From contig NZ_BNAU01000001.1 of the NCBI RefSeq assembly GCF_014653945.1, positions 496,001 through 560,000 of the forward strand: a stretch of DNA of 64,000 bases, given 5' to 3'. The position numbers and the translations under genes were made by a program. The notes beneath the pieces are model-generated. The model had not been told where the DNA came from, did not search any database, and was given only the letters and a program-made list of their open reading frames with translations. Shown here piece after piece: positions 33,534 to 42,981 of the stretch. Within the stretch, counting starts at the first letter, position 1; each line of letters opens with the position of its first letter. Source of the DNA: Amycolatopsis deserti. GTDB lineage: Bacteria > Actinomycetota > Actinomycetes > Mycobacteriales > Pseudonocardiaceae.

Positions 33534-34592
33534 ATGTCCAGTCACGGCATTCTCGACATCCACGGCAAAACCGCCACCCTCGGCTACGGCCGCGGCGGGA
33601 CCACTGTCCCGTTCGGACTCGTCCGGTCGCACGGCCTGCGGCGCGGCGACGAAATCGTCCTGGACGGCCAGGAACTGGTTTCGGTCAACGGCGCCGATCC
33701 CGGCCCCCGTTCCGAGTTCGACCGGCTCACCCCGGTGCACCCGGACCGGCGGCTCGTGCTGGAGACCGCCCGCCACCAGCTCACCACCCGCGTGCTCGAC
33801 CTCGCCGCGCCGATCGGCAAGGGGCAGCGCGCGCTCGTCGTCGCGCCGCCGCGCACCGGGAAAACCACTGTCCTGCAAGCGATCGCGCACGGCGTCGCCA
33901 CCAACCACCCGGACACGCACCTCATGGTGCTGCTCGCCGACGAGCGGCCGGAGGAGGTCACCGACCTGAGCCGCTCGGTGCGCGGCGAGGTGATCGCCTC
34001 CACCTTCGACCGCGCACCGGCCGAGCACACCGCCGTCGCGGAACTGGCCCTCGAGCGCGCGAAACGCCTGGTGGAGACCGGACGCGACGTCGTGCTGCTG
34101 CTCGACTCGCTGACCCGCCTGGGCCGGGCGTACAACCTGGCCGCCCGCGCGTCCGGCCGCATCCTGTCCGGCGGTGTCGACGCGAGCGCGCTGCACCCGA
34201 TGAAGCGGATCCTCGGCGCCGCGCGCAACATCGAGGACGGTGGTTCGCTCACGATCATCGCCACGGCGCTCGTCGGCACCGGATCCCTGGCGGACACGGT
34301 GTTCTTCGAGGAACTCAAGAGCACCGGCAACGCCGAGCTGCGCCTCGACCGCACCCTCGCCGACCACCGCGTGCACCCGGCCATCGACCTGTTCGCCTCC
34401 GGCACCCGCCGCGAGGAGCTGTTGCTGTCACCGGCGGAGCTGACGGTGATGACGGAGGTCCGCCGGGCGCTGGCGGGCCAGGACCCGCGCCGCGCCACGG
34501 AACAGTTCCTGGAGCAGCTCCGCACGACGAGGTCCAACGCCGAGTTCGTCGCGCGGGTGTCCGCGAGCCTGCACACCCCGGCGGCGGCCTGA
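33534..34592 (+). CDS. rho: Short Rho-type transcription termination factor paralogue
   Basis: The 352-residue protein starts at ATG 33534. It contains only a short OB-like RNA-binding module (GILDIHGKTATLGYGRGGTT, residues 5-50) and the RecA-like ATPase of Rho. P-loop APPRTGKTT is at 104-112 (E. coli has APPKAGKT), then LLADERPEEVTD, LLLDSLTRLGRAYN, the Q/R loop region SGGVDASALHPMKRILGAA and FFEELKSTGNAELRLDR. The N-terminal Rho_N helix bundle and the long basic insertion of the main actinobacterial Rho (often above 600 residues) are absent. It is probably a second, specialised Rho beside the full-length gene elsewhere. The Lys-to-Arg change in the P-loop may alter ATPase activity. Confidence 0.88.
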   Translation: MSSHGILDIHGKTATLGYGRGGTTVPFGLVRSHGLRRGDEIVLDGQELVSVNGADPGPRSEFDRLTPVHPDRRLVLETARHQLTTRVLDLAAPIGKGQRALVVAPPRTGKTTVLQAIAHGVATNHPDTHLMVLLADERPEEVTDLSRSVRGEVIASTFDRAPAEHTAVAELALERAKRLVETGRDVVLLLDSLTRLGRAYNLAARASGRILSGGVDASALHPMKRILGAARNIEDGGSLTIIATALVGTGSLADTVFFEELKSTGNAELRLDRTLADHRVHPAIDLFASGTRREELLLSPAELTVMTEVRRALAGQDPRRATEQFLEQLRTTRSNAEFVARVSASLHTPAAA

Positions 34593-34624
34593 AAATATCG
34601 GCGGAACTCCGGCGGTCCGGCCGC

Positions 34625-34630
34625 TACAGT
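34625..34630 (+). promoter_or_regulatory. -10 element of a leaderless promoter
   Basis: TACAGT ends 7 bp before GTG 34638, the spacing expected when transcription starts at the start codon. This is the reason for preferring GTG 34638 over GTG 34629. Confidence 0.5.
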
Positions 34631-34637
34631 GCGCCGG

Positions 34638-35477
34638 GTGAGCGCCCTCTTCTGCGACCTCCCGCTGGCCGAGCGGATCGAACGAGCCGAAGCCCGGCGG
34701 ATGGCCGACGCCACCGCACTCGCGCGGAACCGGCCCGGCTCGGCCGCTTTCGTCCGGCCCGTCGCCGGGGGAGTGGCGACCTTCGCCGAAGCCGGGTCGC
34801 CGCTGAACAAGGTCGCCGGCCTCGGGTTCGGCGGCGTGCCGGCCGCGGACGTTCTCGACGAGACCGAACGAGCCTTCGCCGCGGTGGGCTGTCCGGCGCA
34901 GGTCGAGCTGGCGCATCTGGCCGACCCCTCCATCGCCGCGACGCTGACCGGGCGCGGGTACCGGCTGGAGTCCTTCGAGAACGTGCTGGGCCGCGACTTG
35001 CGGGAGCCGCCGGACCGGGTGGTCCCGCCGGGGATCGAGATCCGGCCGGTAGGTCCCGGGGAGTCCGGTGCCTGGCTCGAGGCTTCCGTGGACGGCTTCA
35101 CCCAACCCGACACCCCGGCGGAGCCGTCCGCCCACGTGTTCGGGCGCGAGGTCCTGGCCACCGCCCTGCGCGACCTCGTGGCGGCCGGTGACGTGCGGCG
35201 CTACCTGGCCGTGTGCGATGGCGTGGTCGCCGGTGCCGCCAGCATGTGCGTCACCGGCGGGCTGGCGCAGTTCACCGGCGCCGCGACCCTGCCCGGTCAC
35301 CGGCGCCGTGGCGTCCAGACCGCCCTGCTGTCCGCCCGGCTCGCCGACGCCGCGGCCGCCGGCTGCGACCTCGCCGTCGTCACCACGGCGCCCGCCTCGA
35401 AGTCGCAGCAGAACGCCCAGCGCCGCGGCTTCCAGGTGCTCTACACCCGCGCGGTGCTGGTGAAACCCGCGGAGTGA
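34638..35477 (+). CDS. GNAT family N-acetyltransferase
   Basis: The 279-residue protein has a degenerate N-terminal half with LNKVAGLGFGGVPAADVLDE and AHLADPSIAATLTGRGYRLE, and a C-terminal GNAT domain with the acetyl-CoA motif A in ATLPGHRRRGVQTALLSARL, preceded by GVVAGAASMCVTGGLAQFTG and followed by NAQRRGFQVLYTRAVLVKP. Two-half GNATs of this type often act on amino groups of antibiotics or proteins. GTG 34638 is chosen as leaderless start. It is 45 bp downstream of the rho gene but has its own promoter. Confidence 0.85.
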   Translation: MSALFCDLPLAERIERAEARRMADATALARNRPGSAAFVRPVAGGVATFAEAGSPLNKVAGLGFGGVPAADVLDETERAFAAVGCPAQVELAHLADPSIAATLTGRGYRLESFENVLGRDLREPPDRVVPPGIEIRPVGPGESGAWLEASVDGFTQPDTPAEPSAHVFGREVLATALRDLVAAGDVRRYLAVCDGVVAGAASMCVTGGLAQFTGAATLPGHRRRGVQTALLSARLADAAAAGCDLAVVTTAPASKSQQNAQRRGFQVLYTRAVLVKPAE

Positions 35478-35505
35478 GTCCTCCGCCGATCATCGGACCG
35501 CGCTG

Positions 35506-35596
35506 CCCGCCGTCAGTCACCCCGGACGCGATCTGCGTCCGCGAGGTGAGGTCGAGCTTGCGCAGCATCCGCTCGATGAGGTGGCGGCCTCCCGCT
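35506..35596 (-). pseudogene. LuxR-type helix-turn-helix remnant
   Basis: The minus strand reads GGRHLIERMLRKLDLTSRTQIASGVTD, the recognition helix and end of a NarL/LuxR DNA-binding domain (compare VERHLTNILRKLDLTSRTQIA). No receiver domain or start remains and the frame does not end at the normal point. Only about 30 codons survive. It marks an old gene destroyed at the edge of the NACHT insertion. Confidence 0.55.
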
Positions 35597-35682
35597 GACC
35601 CTGGTGGTCACCCACCGAGCAGCGCGGAGATCCACCGGGCGGCGGTCGAGCACCTGCGCGCCACGCTTGAGGGCGGCGCTGA

Positions 35683-35712
35683 GCGGAGGCCCTGCGTGAG
35701 CAGGGCCTCCGC
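35683..35712. terminator. 13-bp perfect hairpin with GTGA loop
   Basis: GCGGAGGCCCTGC (35683-35695) and GCAGGGCCTCCGC (35700-35712) form a perfect 13-bp stem with a 4-nt loop. It could terminate transcription from the GNAT side. It lies 10 bp from the 66-bp palindrome. No U tract follows. Confidence 0.6.
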
Positions 35713-35722
35713 CTTCTGCTGT

Positions 35723-35788
35723 GCGCGCGTCCGCTGTCAGGCGACACCGCCGCGGCCGCGGCGGTGTCGCCTGACAGCGGACGCGCGC
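35723..35788. repeat. 66-bp perfect palindrome
   Basis: 33-bp arms with no spacer, centred between 35755 and 35756 (CGCGGCCGCG at the centre, TGTCAGGCGACACC in the left arm and its complement in the right). Pairing breaks at 35722/35789. Such long perfect palindromes are rare in bacterial chromosomes because they form cruciforms and are usually deleted. It lies in the gene-free stretch 35478-35962 between the GNAT gene and the NACHT gene. Confidence 0.9.
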
Positions 35789-35962
35789 GAGCACGCTGGG
35801 TGGCGACAAGATCTTCGCCGCAGTCAGCCCGCTCCAGGGTCTGGCTGGAGCCCTGCCCGGTCATCTGGCGGCCAGAGGCGTGGTCGCATAACGGCTACCG
35901 GCGCCAGCTCACGCGCTGGGCGCGTGACCAGCGCAACTGCTTCCCGTCGCGGACCTGGCCAC

Positions 35963-38900
35963 TCAAGCCCGTGCGAGCACGATTGACTCACCCGTGACAG
36001 CCGACTCATGGCGGACCTGCAACACCGTCACCTGCTCGATCAGTTCTCGGCTCAGGTCCAGGACCTCCTTGTTGCCGACCAGATCCGCTTCTACCGCGAG
36101 CAGGAGGGCACTTTGCCGGAGCCCCATTGCCTGGCCACGCGTCGTCGTCCGCGCGACGTCGCAGCACACTCCGGCGTGATCGACGACGAGAGACGCGATC
36201 AGCCCCGTCCATTCGGGCAGCGCCGGCTCTCGCGGGACTGCTTTCCGCAGTTCGGTAGCGACGGTTTGCATGTTCTCGAAATAGATCGACCGCATGTCAC
36301 GGTGTAAGCCGACCTCATTCATGATCACTGCGCTGATGGTTTGTTCGGCGACAGCAATTTCCTGCATCCGCCGCCGGGACTGAGGGTCGTCTTCCAAGCG
36401 CGGTAGGACCACCGAATCGATCGACGGCCGGGACGCCTTCCAAGTGGTCAGACGCCAGGTGGCGATCTCCACGAGAATGTCGTGGCCGCGCGCGGCCGTA
36501 CTTCGAGGGTGGTTCTGCCGGCGTGCCACCTCGACAGCGAAAACGCGACAGATCAGGTCGAGGTCGTGTTGCGCGTAGAGGAGGTCGGCTTCGGCGGAGG
36601 GATTGCCCCGCGCCCGTCGCGCGGCAGCTTTCTCCAAGTTTTGCTGCAATTGCTCCAGGGCTGAAGCGGCGAACGGTCTGAAGCGTCGCAGATGCGGAAG
36701 TAGGAAATCCATGGTCAGTGCCAGCGCTCGCCACATCGCGGGCAGCTTGCCGTCTGCGTCCGAGGTTGACATGCTCGGCGCACGGCGGATGCAGCTGTCG
36801 ATCAGATGTCGCATCTGCCAGATCTGTTGAACCGCAGTCTCGTAGGCGCCGTAGAAGTCGTCGGGATGTGTCGGAGCGTTGTCCGCGGTTTGTGTACGGA
36901 GATAGAGGAGCTGACCGAAGAGTGGATCGTCGCTGATCTCCTCGGTGAGCAGATCCCTGACCTTGGTCTCCGGAACTTGCCGGTCCGCGGTTTCGGCGGA
37001 CGTGGGCCACAGTCGTGGGAGGCCTGGTGCTTGCGGTGCGACCCAGGCGCTTGTCGTCGAACTCGTCAACACGTCGGTAGCGGGGCCGCTGCCTTCGCGA
37101 AGCTGATCCAGTTCGTCTTCAGTGGGAAGCCGGTAAACAGTAGCGCCGTCGGTCGATACTATGGTGTTCAGCCAGAAGACGAATGCTTCGACGTCGTTCG
37201 CCCAGACACCCTTCGCCGGCGTCATCCCCTGCTGTGGATCGATCGCCGGAGGGGCGACGGATACCAGCTCGGGGCGAGTGTCGTGGAGGAACAGGCGATA
37301 GAGCTCCTCCGGGATCGGGCGTGGGCACACTCGTGAACCGTCGAGCGTGAGCATCACCTCGTTCGTGTGCCTCGTCGCGAGCACCCCCGCGACGAGGCGA
37401 CGGTGCTCGGGTGCTGTGTCGTGCAGGAATGCGGCTGCCAGAAGGTCGTCGAGCCGGTTTCGTAGCTCCGGCGCGAGATCACTTTCGTTTTCGGTGCAGT
37501 CGAAGGCCAAAGACAGGGCGGTGACCTTTCCTGAAGCCAGACAGGCCCGCACGATGTCGTCGGCGTCAGCGCCAGCGACGAAGAGAAGGCTGGTCTCTCG
37601 CCACCACACATCGTCGACATTCCTCATCAGGACCTCGCCGAGGGCCTTCTGTTGAATGTGCCGGGCCGCGAGGAACTCCTGAAGTGTCTGGTGTGCGAAC
37701 GCGTAGAGGTCCTTTTCACGTTCGATCAAGAGTCCGTTCGAGCTGACGTCGTCGATAAAACTCTCGCCGTCCACTGCGGTGGAGATGCGCCGGAGCCCTG
37801 GTGACACCAACTCGAGCAGCCGTGTGCGCGACAGGTCGCGGACCCGCTCGTTCATCATGGTGAACGCAACCTGTGCGAGCAGTCGTTCCTTTGCCGGCCC
37901 GCTGAGGGCGATCGGCAGGCGTTTCGCTTCCTGGCGGCGCCACAGCATCACCTGGCATACCTCGCTGTACAGGTCAGCGCGGCTGCCCGGCAGTGCGCCA
38001 CGGTATCGGTGTACGTTCGCGATCATCGTAAGCAACAGGGGATTGACGGCGAGATCGTAGAGCGCAGGTGCCACGGCGATGCGCTGCAACAGGTCCGCGG
38101 CCTTCTTGTCCGCCCGATCGCGGCTCTCTTCGTCGTGTTCGTCGGTCGCCCGCCGCTCGGCGGCGAGGTACCAATTGTGCAAAAACAGGCGAATTTGCCG
38201 ATCGGTAAAGGAACGGACCTGGACAACCCGGGCGGCGTCGATCACGGCGGTTCGGTATCCGTGTGGCCGGGACGTCACCACGAAGTCGTTCTGCGGGTAG
38301 CAGTTCACCTGATAGCTGATCCACCTGGCTACCGAAACCCGGTCCTCCGAGTGAGCGACCTCGTCCAGACCGTCCAGTAGGACGGTGCAGCGTCCGGCCA
38401 GTAGTTGTTCTTCCCACCAGCCATTCGGTTCGCTGGAGGCAAGGGTGGGCAGCGTGTTCCGGAGAAGCTCCGGTAGAGGGATGCGGGTGTTTTCGCGAAT
38501 GGCCTCGGCGTGGTCCCGCAGCTCGAGCAGGATCGGCAATGGTCGACGGTGATTTCGCCCGCCCTGGACGACCCGGCGTGCAACGTGCCGCAACAAGGTT
38601 GTCTTGCCGCTACCGGGTGCTCCGATCACGGCCAGCACCACCGCTTCCGGCCGATCAACCAACTCCCAGATGGAATGCCGCTCGGTCACGTGGGCCGGTA
38701 CCTCGGCCAGCATGCTGCCCCCCACCTGGTGGGGTGCCCTCGGCACGAGGCTGACGTCGATGTAGATCTCGTCGAGTCTCGGCGTGCTGTCACCTGCGGT
38801 GGCCAGCCCCTTGGTGTCGATATATCGCAGCGACGCCAGCACATAGTGGAGATAGTGGCGGCCGTACCGCGTGATACGACGGTCCAGTTTCTGGTCGATT

Positions 38901-39154
38901 TTCTCGCTCAAGCGGCCGAGCTGCCGGAGAACGGCGCGGCGCATGGCGCCCACGAGGAGAAGACCGGTCGCTAGGAGCAATTCCCAAGCGACAGCGAGCA
39001 GGATTGCCGTGGTGGGATGCTGAACGAGCAGATCCCGCCACAGAGTGCCGGCTGTCGCGGGTACTCCGACGGCAAGGGCGGCTCCGGTGAGAACCTTCCA
39101 GGATTGAAGCAACAATGTGATCTTTCTCTCCGAGTGGGAATCGGAGTGTAGCAA
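35963..39154 (-). CDS. NACHT (STAND/NLR-like) NTPase, membrane-anchored, with FGE-like segment
   Basis: The 1063-residue protein has two TM helices (about 20-37 and 50-70), then a short linker and the pre-NACHT motif RLDEIYIDVSLVPR (126-139). The NACHT NTPase follows: Walker A GAPGSGKT at 178-185, Walker B TVLLDGLDE at 257-265, and VVTSRPHGY (292-300). Next is a winged-helix end with YAFAHQTLQEFLAARH. A segment VWANDVEAFVFWLN with YRLPTEDELDQL (about 665-710) resembles the FGE-sulfatase/SUMF1 fold but is shortened. The last 350 residues are helical repeats, probably the sensor. Known relatives act in anti-phage defence or cell suicide. TTG 39154 is the first start. TTG 39115 with GGAGAG 10 bp upstream and a -10 TACACT (39150-39145) is a good alternative. 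G+C is clearly lower than in neighbours. Confidence 0.85.
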   Translation of the reverse strand: MLHSDSHSERKITLLLQSWKVLTGAALAVGVPATAGTLWRDLLVQHPTTAILLAVAWELLLATGLLLVGAMRRAVLRQLGRLSEKIDQKLDRRITRYGRHYLHYVLASLRYIDTKGLATAGDSTPRLDEIYIDVSLVPRAPHQVGGSMLAEVPAHVTERHSIWELVDRPEAVVLAVIGAPGSGKTTLLRHVARRVVQGGRNHRRPLPILLELRDHAEAIRENTRIPLPELLRNTLPTLASSEPNGWWEEQLLAGRCTVLLDGLDEVAHSEDRVSVARWISYQVNCYPQNDFVVTSRPHGYRTAVIDAARVVQVRSFTDRQIRLFLHNWYLAAERRATDEHDEESRDRADKKAADLLQRIAVAPALYDLAVNPLLLTMIANVHRYRGALPGSRADLYSEVCQVMLWRRQEAKRLPIALSGPAKERLLAQVAFTMMNERVRDLSRTRLLELVSPGLRRISTAVDGESFIDDVSSNGLLIEREKDLYAFAHQTLQEFLAARHIQQKALGEVLMRNVDDVWWRETSLLFVAGADADDIVRACLASGKVTALSLAFDCTENESDLAPELRNRLDDLLAAAFLHDTAPEHRRLVAGVLATRHTNEVMLTLDGSRVCPRPIPEELYRLFLHDTRPELVSVAPPAIDPQQGMTPAKGVWANDVEAFVFWLNTIVSTDGATVYRLPTEDELDQLREGSGPATDVLTSSTTSAWVAPQAPGLPRLWPTSAETADRQVPETKVRDLLTEEISDDPLFGQLLYLRTQTADNAPTHPDDFYGAYETAVQQIWQMRHLIDSCIRRAPSMSTSDADGKLPAMWRALALTMDFLLPHLRRFRPFAASALEQLQQNLEKAAARRARGNPSAEADLLYAQHDLDLICRVFAVEVARRQNHPRSTAARGHDILVEIATWRLTTWKASRPSIDSVVLPRLEDDPQSRRRMQEIAVAEQTISAVIMNEVGLHRDMRSIYFENMQTVATELRKAVPREPALPEWTGLIASLVVDHAGVCCDVARTTTRGQAMGLRQSALLLAVEADLVGNKEVLDLSRELIEQVTVLQVRHESAVTGESIVLARA

Positions 39155-39395
39155 TGTAGGGCCTCAGGCAAGCCGCGGCGCGGGTATGACCAGAAAGCGA
39201 GGAGTGGAGCGAGTGCGCGGCTGGCGGAGATGCATTTCCAGGTGCGTCCGGCCGCGCCGCGGTGCTCGTCTTGTTGCGGTGCCGAACGGCGGGGCAGGTG
39301 TATCGCCGGTGGCAGTCGGCGGCGTCCCGGCTGGTTGCGGCAGCAGTGTGACCTGGGTCGGCGCCCCGGTCGGGGGACACGCCGCGCCCCCTAAC
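39155..39395. other. Intergenic region between the NACHT gene and the furA promoter, no gene seen
   Basis: This stretch contains the NACHT promoter at its left end and then GC-rich sequence without convincing codon use or RBS on either strand. It ends at the AT-rich furA promoter. Confidence 0.6.
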
Positions 39396-39425
39396 TTGAT
39401 TTATTCCAGACTAGTGCTCTAGGGT
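39396..39425 (+). promoter_or_regulatory. furA-katG promoter (leaderless)
   Basis: TTGATT (39396-39401) and TAGGGT (39420-39425) are 18 bp apart, and the GTG start of furA follows 7 bp after the -10 element. The surrounding stretch is AT-rich, as expected for a FurA box. In mycobacteria furA is also transcribed from its GTG, from an AT-rich autoregulated promoter. Confidence 0.65.
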
Positions 39426-39432
39426 CGGCCGC

Positions 39433-39885
39433 GTGATGTCGGACTTCGAGGCGCAGCTGCGGGCGGTCTCGTTGCGTGTGACCCGGCCCCGCCTGGCGGT
39501 GCTGGCCGCGCTGCGCGACCACCCGCACGTCGACACCGAAACGGTGATCGAGCTGGTGCGCGCCGACCATCCGACGGTGTCCCACCAGGCCGTCTACGAC
39601 GTGCTGCGGGCCCTCACCGAGGCCGGGCTGGTGCGCCGCATCCAGCCGGCCGGCGCGAACGCCCGCTACGAAACCCGGGTGGGTGACAACCACCACCACG
39701 TCGTCTGCCGCTCCTGCGGTGCGATCGCCGACGTCGACTGCACCGTCGGGCACGCCCCGTGTCTCACCGCCTCGGACGACCACGGCTTTCTGATCGACGA
39801 GGCGGAGGTCGTCTTTTGGGGCATCTGCCCCGATTGCTCGGCCGCCGCAGTTCCCAACGAAACCGCCAGCTCGGAAGGCAAGTAG
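39433..39885 (+). CDS. furA: FurA-type peroxide-sensing Fur family repressor
   Basis: The 150-residue Fur protein starts at GTG 39433. The winged helix has LRVTRPRLAVLAALRDHPHV and VSHQAVYDVLRALTEAGLVR; the metal site has DNHHHVVCRSCGAIADVDC, with a CxxC pair, and a second CPDC near the end. Its stop abuts the katG start, as in mycobacterial furA-katG, where oxidised FurA derepresses both genes. It should therefore be the peroxide- or iron-sensing repressor of its own operon. Confidence 0.95.
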   Translation: MMSDFEAQLRAVSLRVTRPRLAVLAALRDHPHVDTETVIELVRADHPTVSHQAVYDVLRALTEAGLVRRIQPAGANARYETRVGDNHHHVVCRSCGAIADVDCTVGHAPCLTASDDHGFLIDEAEVVFWGICPDCSAAAVPNETASSEGK

Positions 39886-42162
<2,277 letters not shown>

Positions 42163-42178
42163 TCCAACGTCACCCGGG

Positions 42179-42215
42179 CGAGCCCGGCCGGTCCCTGGCG
42201 GACCGGCCGGGCTCG
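42179..42215 (+). terminator. Terminator of furA-katG
   Basis: A perfect 16-bp stem, CGAGCCCGGCCGGTCC with its complement and a 5-nt loop, begins 16 bp after the katG stop. No U tract. Confidence 0.85.
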
Positions 42216-42251
42216 TCCCGTTGCGCCCATCGCACTGAGGCAGGAGAACGC

Positions 42252-42656
42252 ATGATCCGGCGCTGGAACCCGGACACCGTGGCCGCCCCGATCGGGATGT
42301 ACAGCCACCTCGCCCACGTGCCGCCCGGGCACGAGCTGGTGGTGATCTCCGGGCAGGTCGGCGCGCTGCCCGACGGCTCGCTCGCCGCCGACGCCGAGTC
42401 CCAGACCGAGGCGGTGTTCGCCAACCTCGAGCGGCTCCTCGCCGCGGCGGGCGCGGAACCGAGGCACCTGGTGAAGCTGTTCAGCATGGTGGCCGGCACC
42501 GAGCACCTGCCGGGCTTTCGCGCGGTGGTGAAGCGGACCTTCACCCGCTGGTTCCCGAACGGCGACTGGCCGGCCCAGTCGCTGATCGTGGCGGCCGCGC
42601 TGGCCAGCCCGGACATCCTGGTGGAGGTCGAGGCCATGGCCGCGGTGCCCCGCTGA
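42252..42656 (+). CDS. RidA (YjgF/YER057c/UK114) family protein
   Basis: The 134-residue protein starts at ATG 42252 with AGGAG nearby. It has the RidA-like pattern HELVVISGQVGALPDGSL with DAESQTEAVFANLERLLAAAG and ASPDILVEVEAMAAVPR. The conserved Arg that binds the substrate carboxylate in true RidA (in the sequence around R105) is replaced here by LASPDI, so enamine/imine deaminase activity is uncertain. Expression may depend on its own promoter because the katG terminator separates them. Confidence 0.8.
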   Translation: MIRRWNPDTVAAPIGMYSHLAHVPPGHELVVISGQVGALPDGSLAADAESQTEAVFANLERLLAAAGAEPRHLVKLFSMVAGTEHLPGFRAVVKRTFTRWFPNGDWPAQSLIVAAALASPDILVEVEAMAAVPR

Positions 42657-42747
42657 CGTCCGCCGGGTTCTGGAAGTTCCCGCCCGCCGCGACGTGTCCC
42701 CGGCGTGGTTCTCGTGGCTCGGCGCTGCGCCTGTACCACCAGCTGGG

Positions 42748-42801
42748 CCCGGTGCGGGTCGAGTGGGCGCCGGGCCCGCACCGGGTCCACAGTGGACCCG
42801 G
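42748..42801. repeat. Palindrome cluster in the 325-bp gap 42657-42981
   Basis: CCCGGTGCGGG (42748-42758) pairs with CCCGCACCGGG (42775-42785). A second palindrome with 10-bp arms around a central A occupies 42781-42801 and contains TCCACAGTGGA. The rest of the gap reads partly like protein (RLYHQLGPVRVEWAPG and FGFHYFDDESDDG in different frames), but no complete gene is evident. Confidence 0.6.
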
Positions 42802-42981
42802 ATCGCACATCGCCGTCCCGGCCACCGCCGCCGGCCGGATCGCCCGGTCACCGGCCGGGCACGGCGTGCGCCCGTTTCGGGTTCCACTACTTCGACGACG
42901 AGTCCGACGACGGGGTAGGCGCGCCGCCCCAGCGGGTCAACCGGGGTGGTGGCCCGCGCCGCCGGCAGTCAAGCTGGGGGA

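Noticed and set aside
35963..39154. A toxin or nuclease partner for the NACHT protein
   Set aside because: Neighbouring genes (GNAT, furA, katG) belong to the core chromosome and none has a nuclease or protease motif, so the protein appears to act alone.
39155..39432. Possible plus-strand ORF overlapping the NACHT start
   Set aside because: Composition and lack of ribosome-binding site point to a non-coding promoter region.
42657..42981. Possible small gene in the gap after the RidA gene
   Set aside because: Protein-like stretches occur in different frames and no start with ribosome-binding site was found; the palindromes explain part of the sequence.
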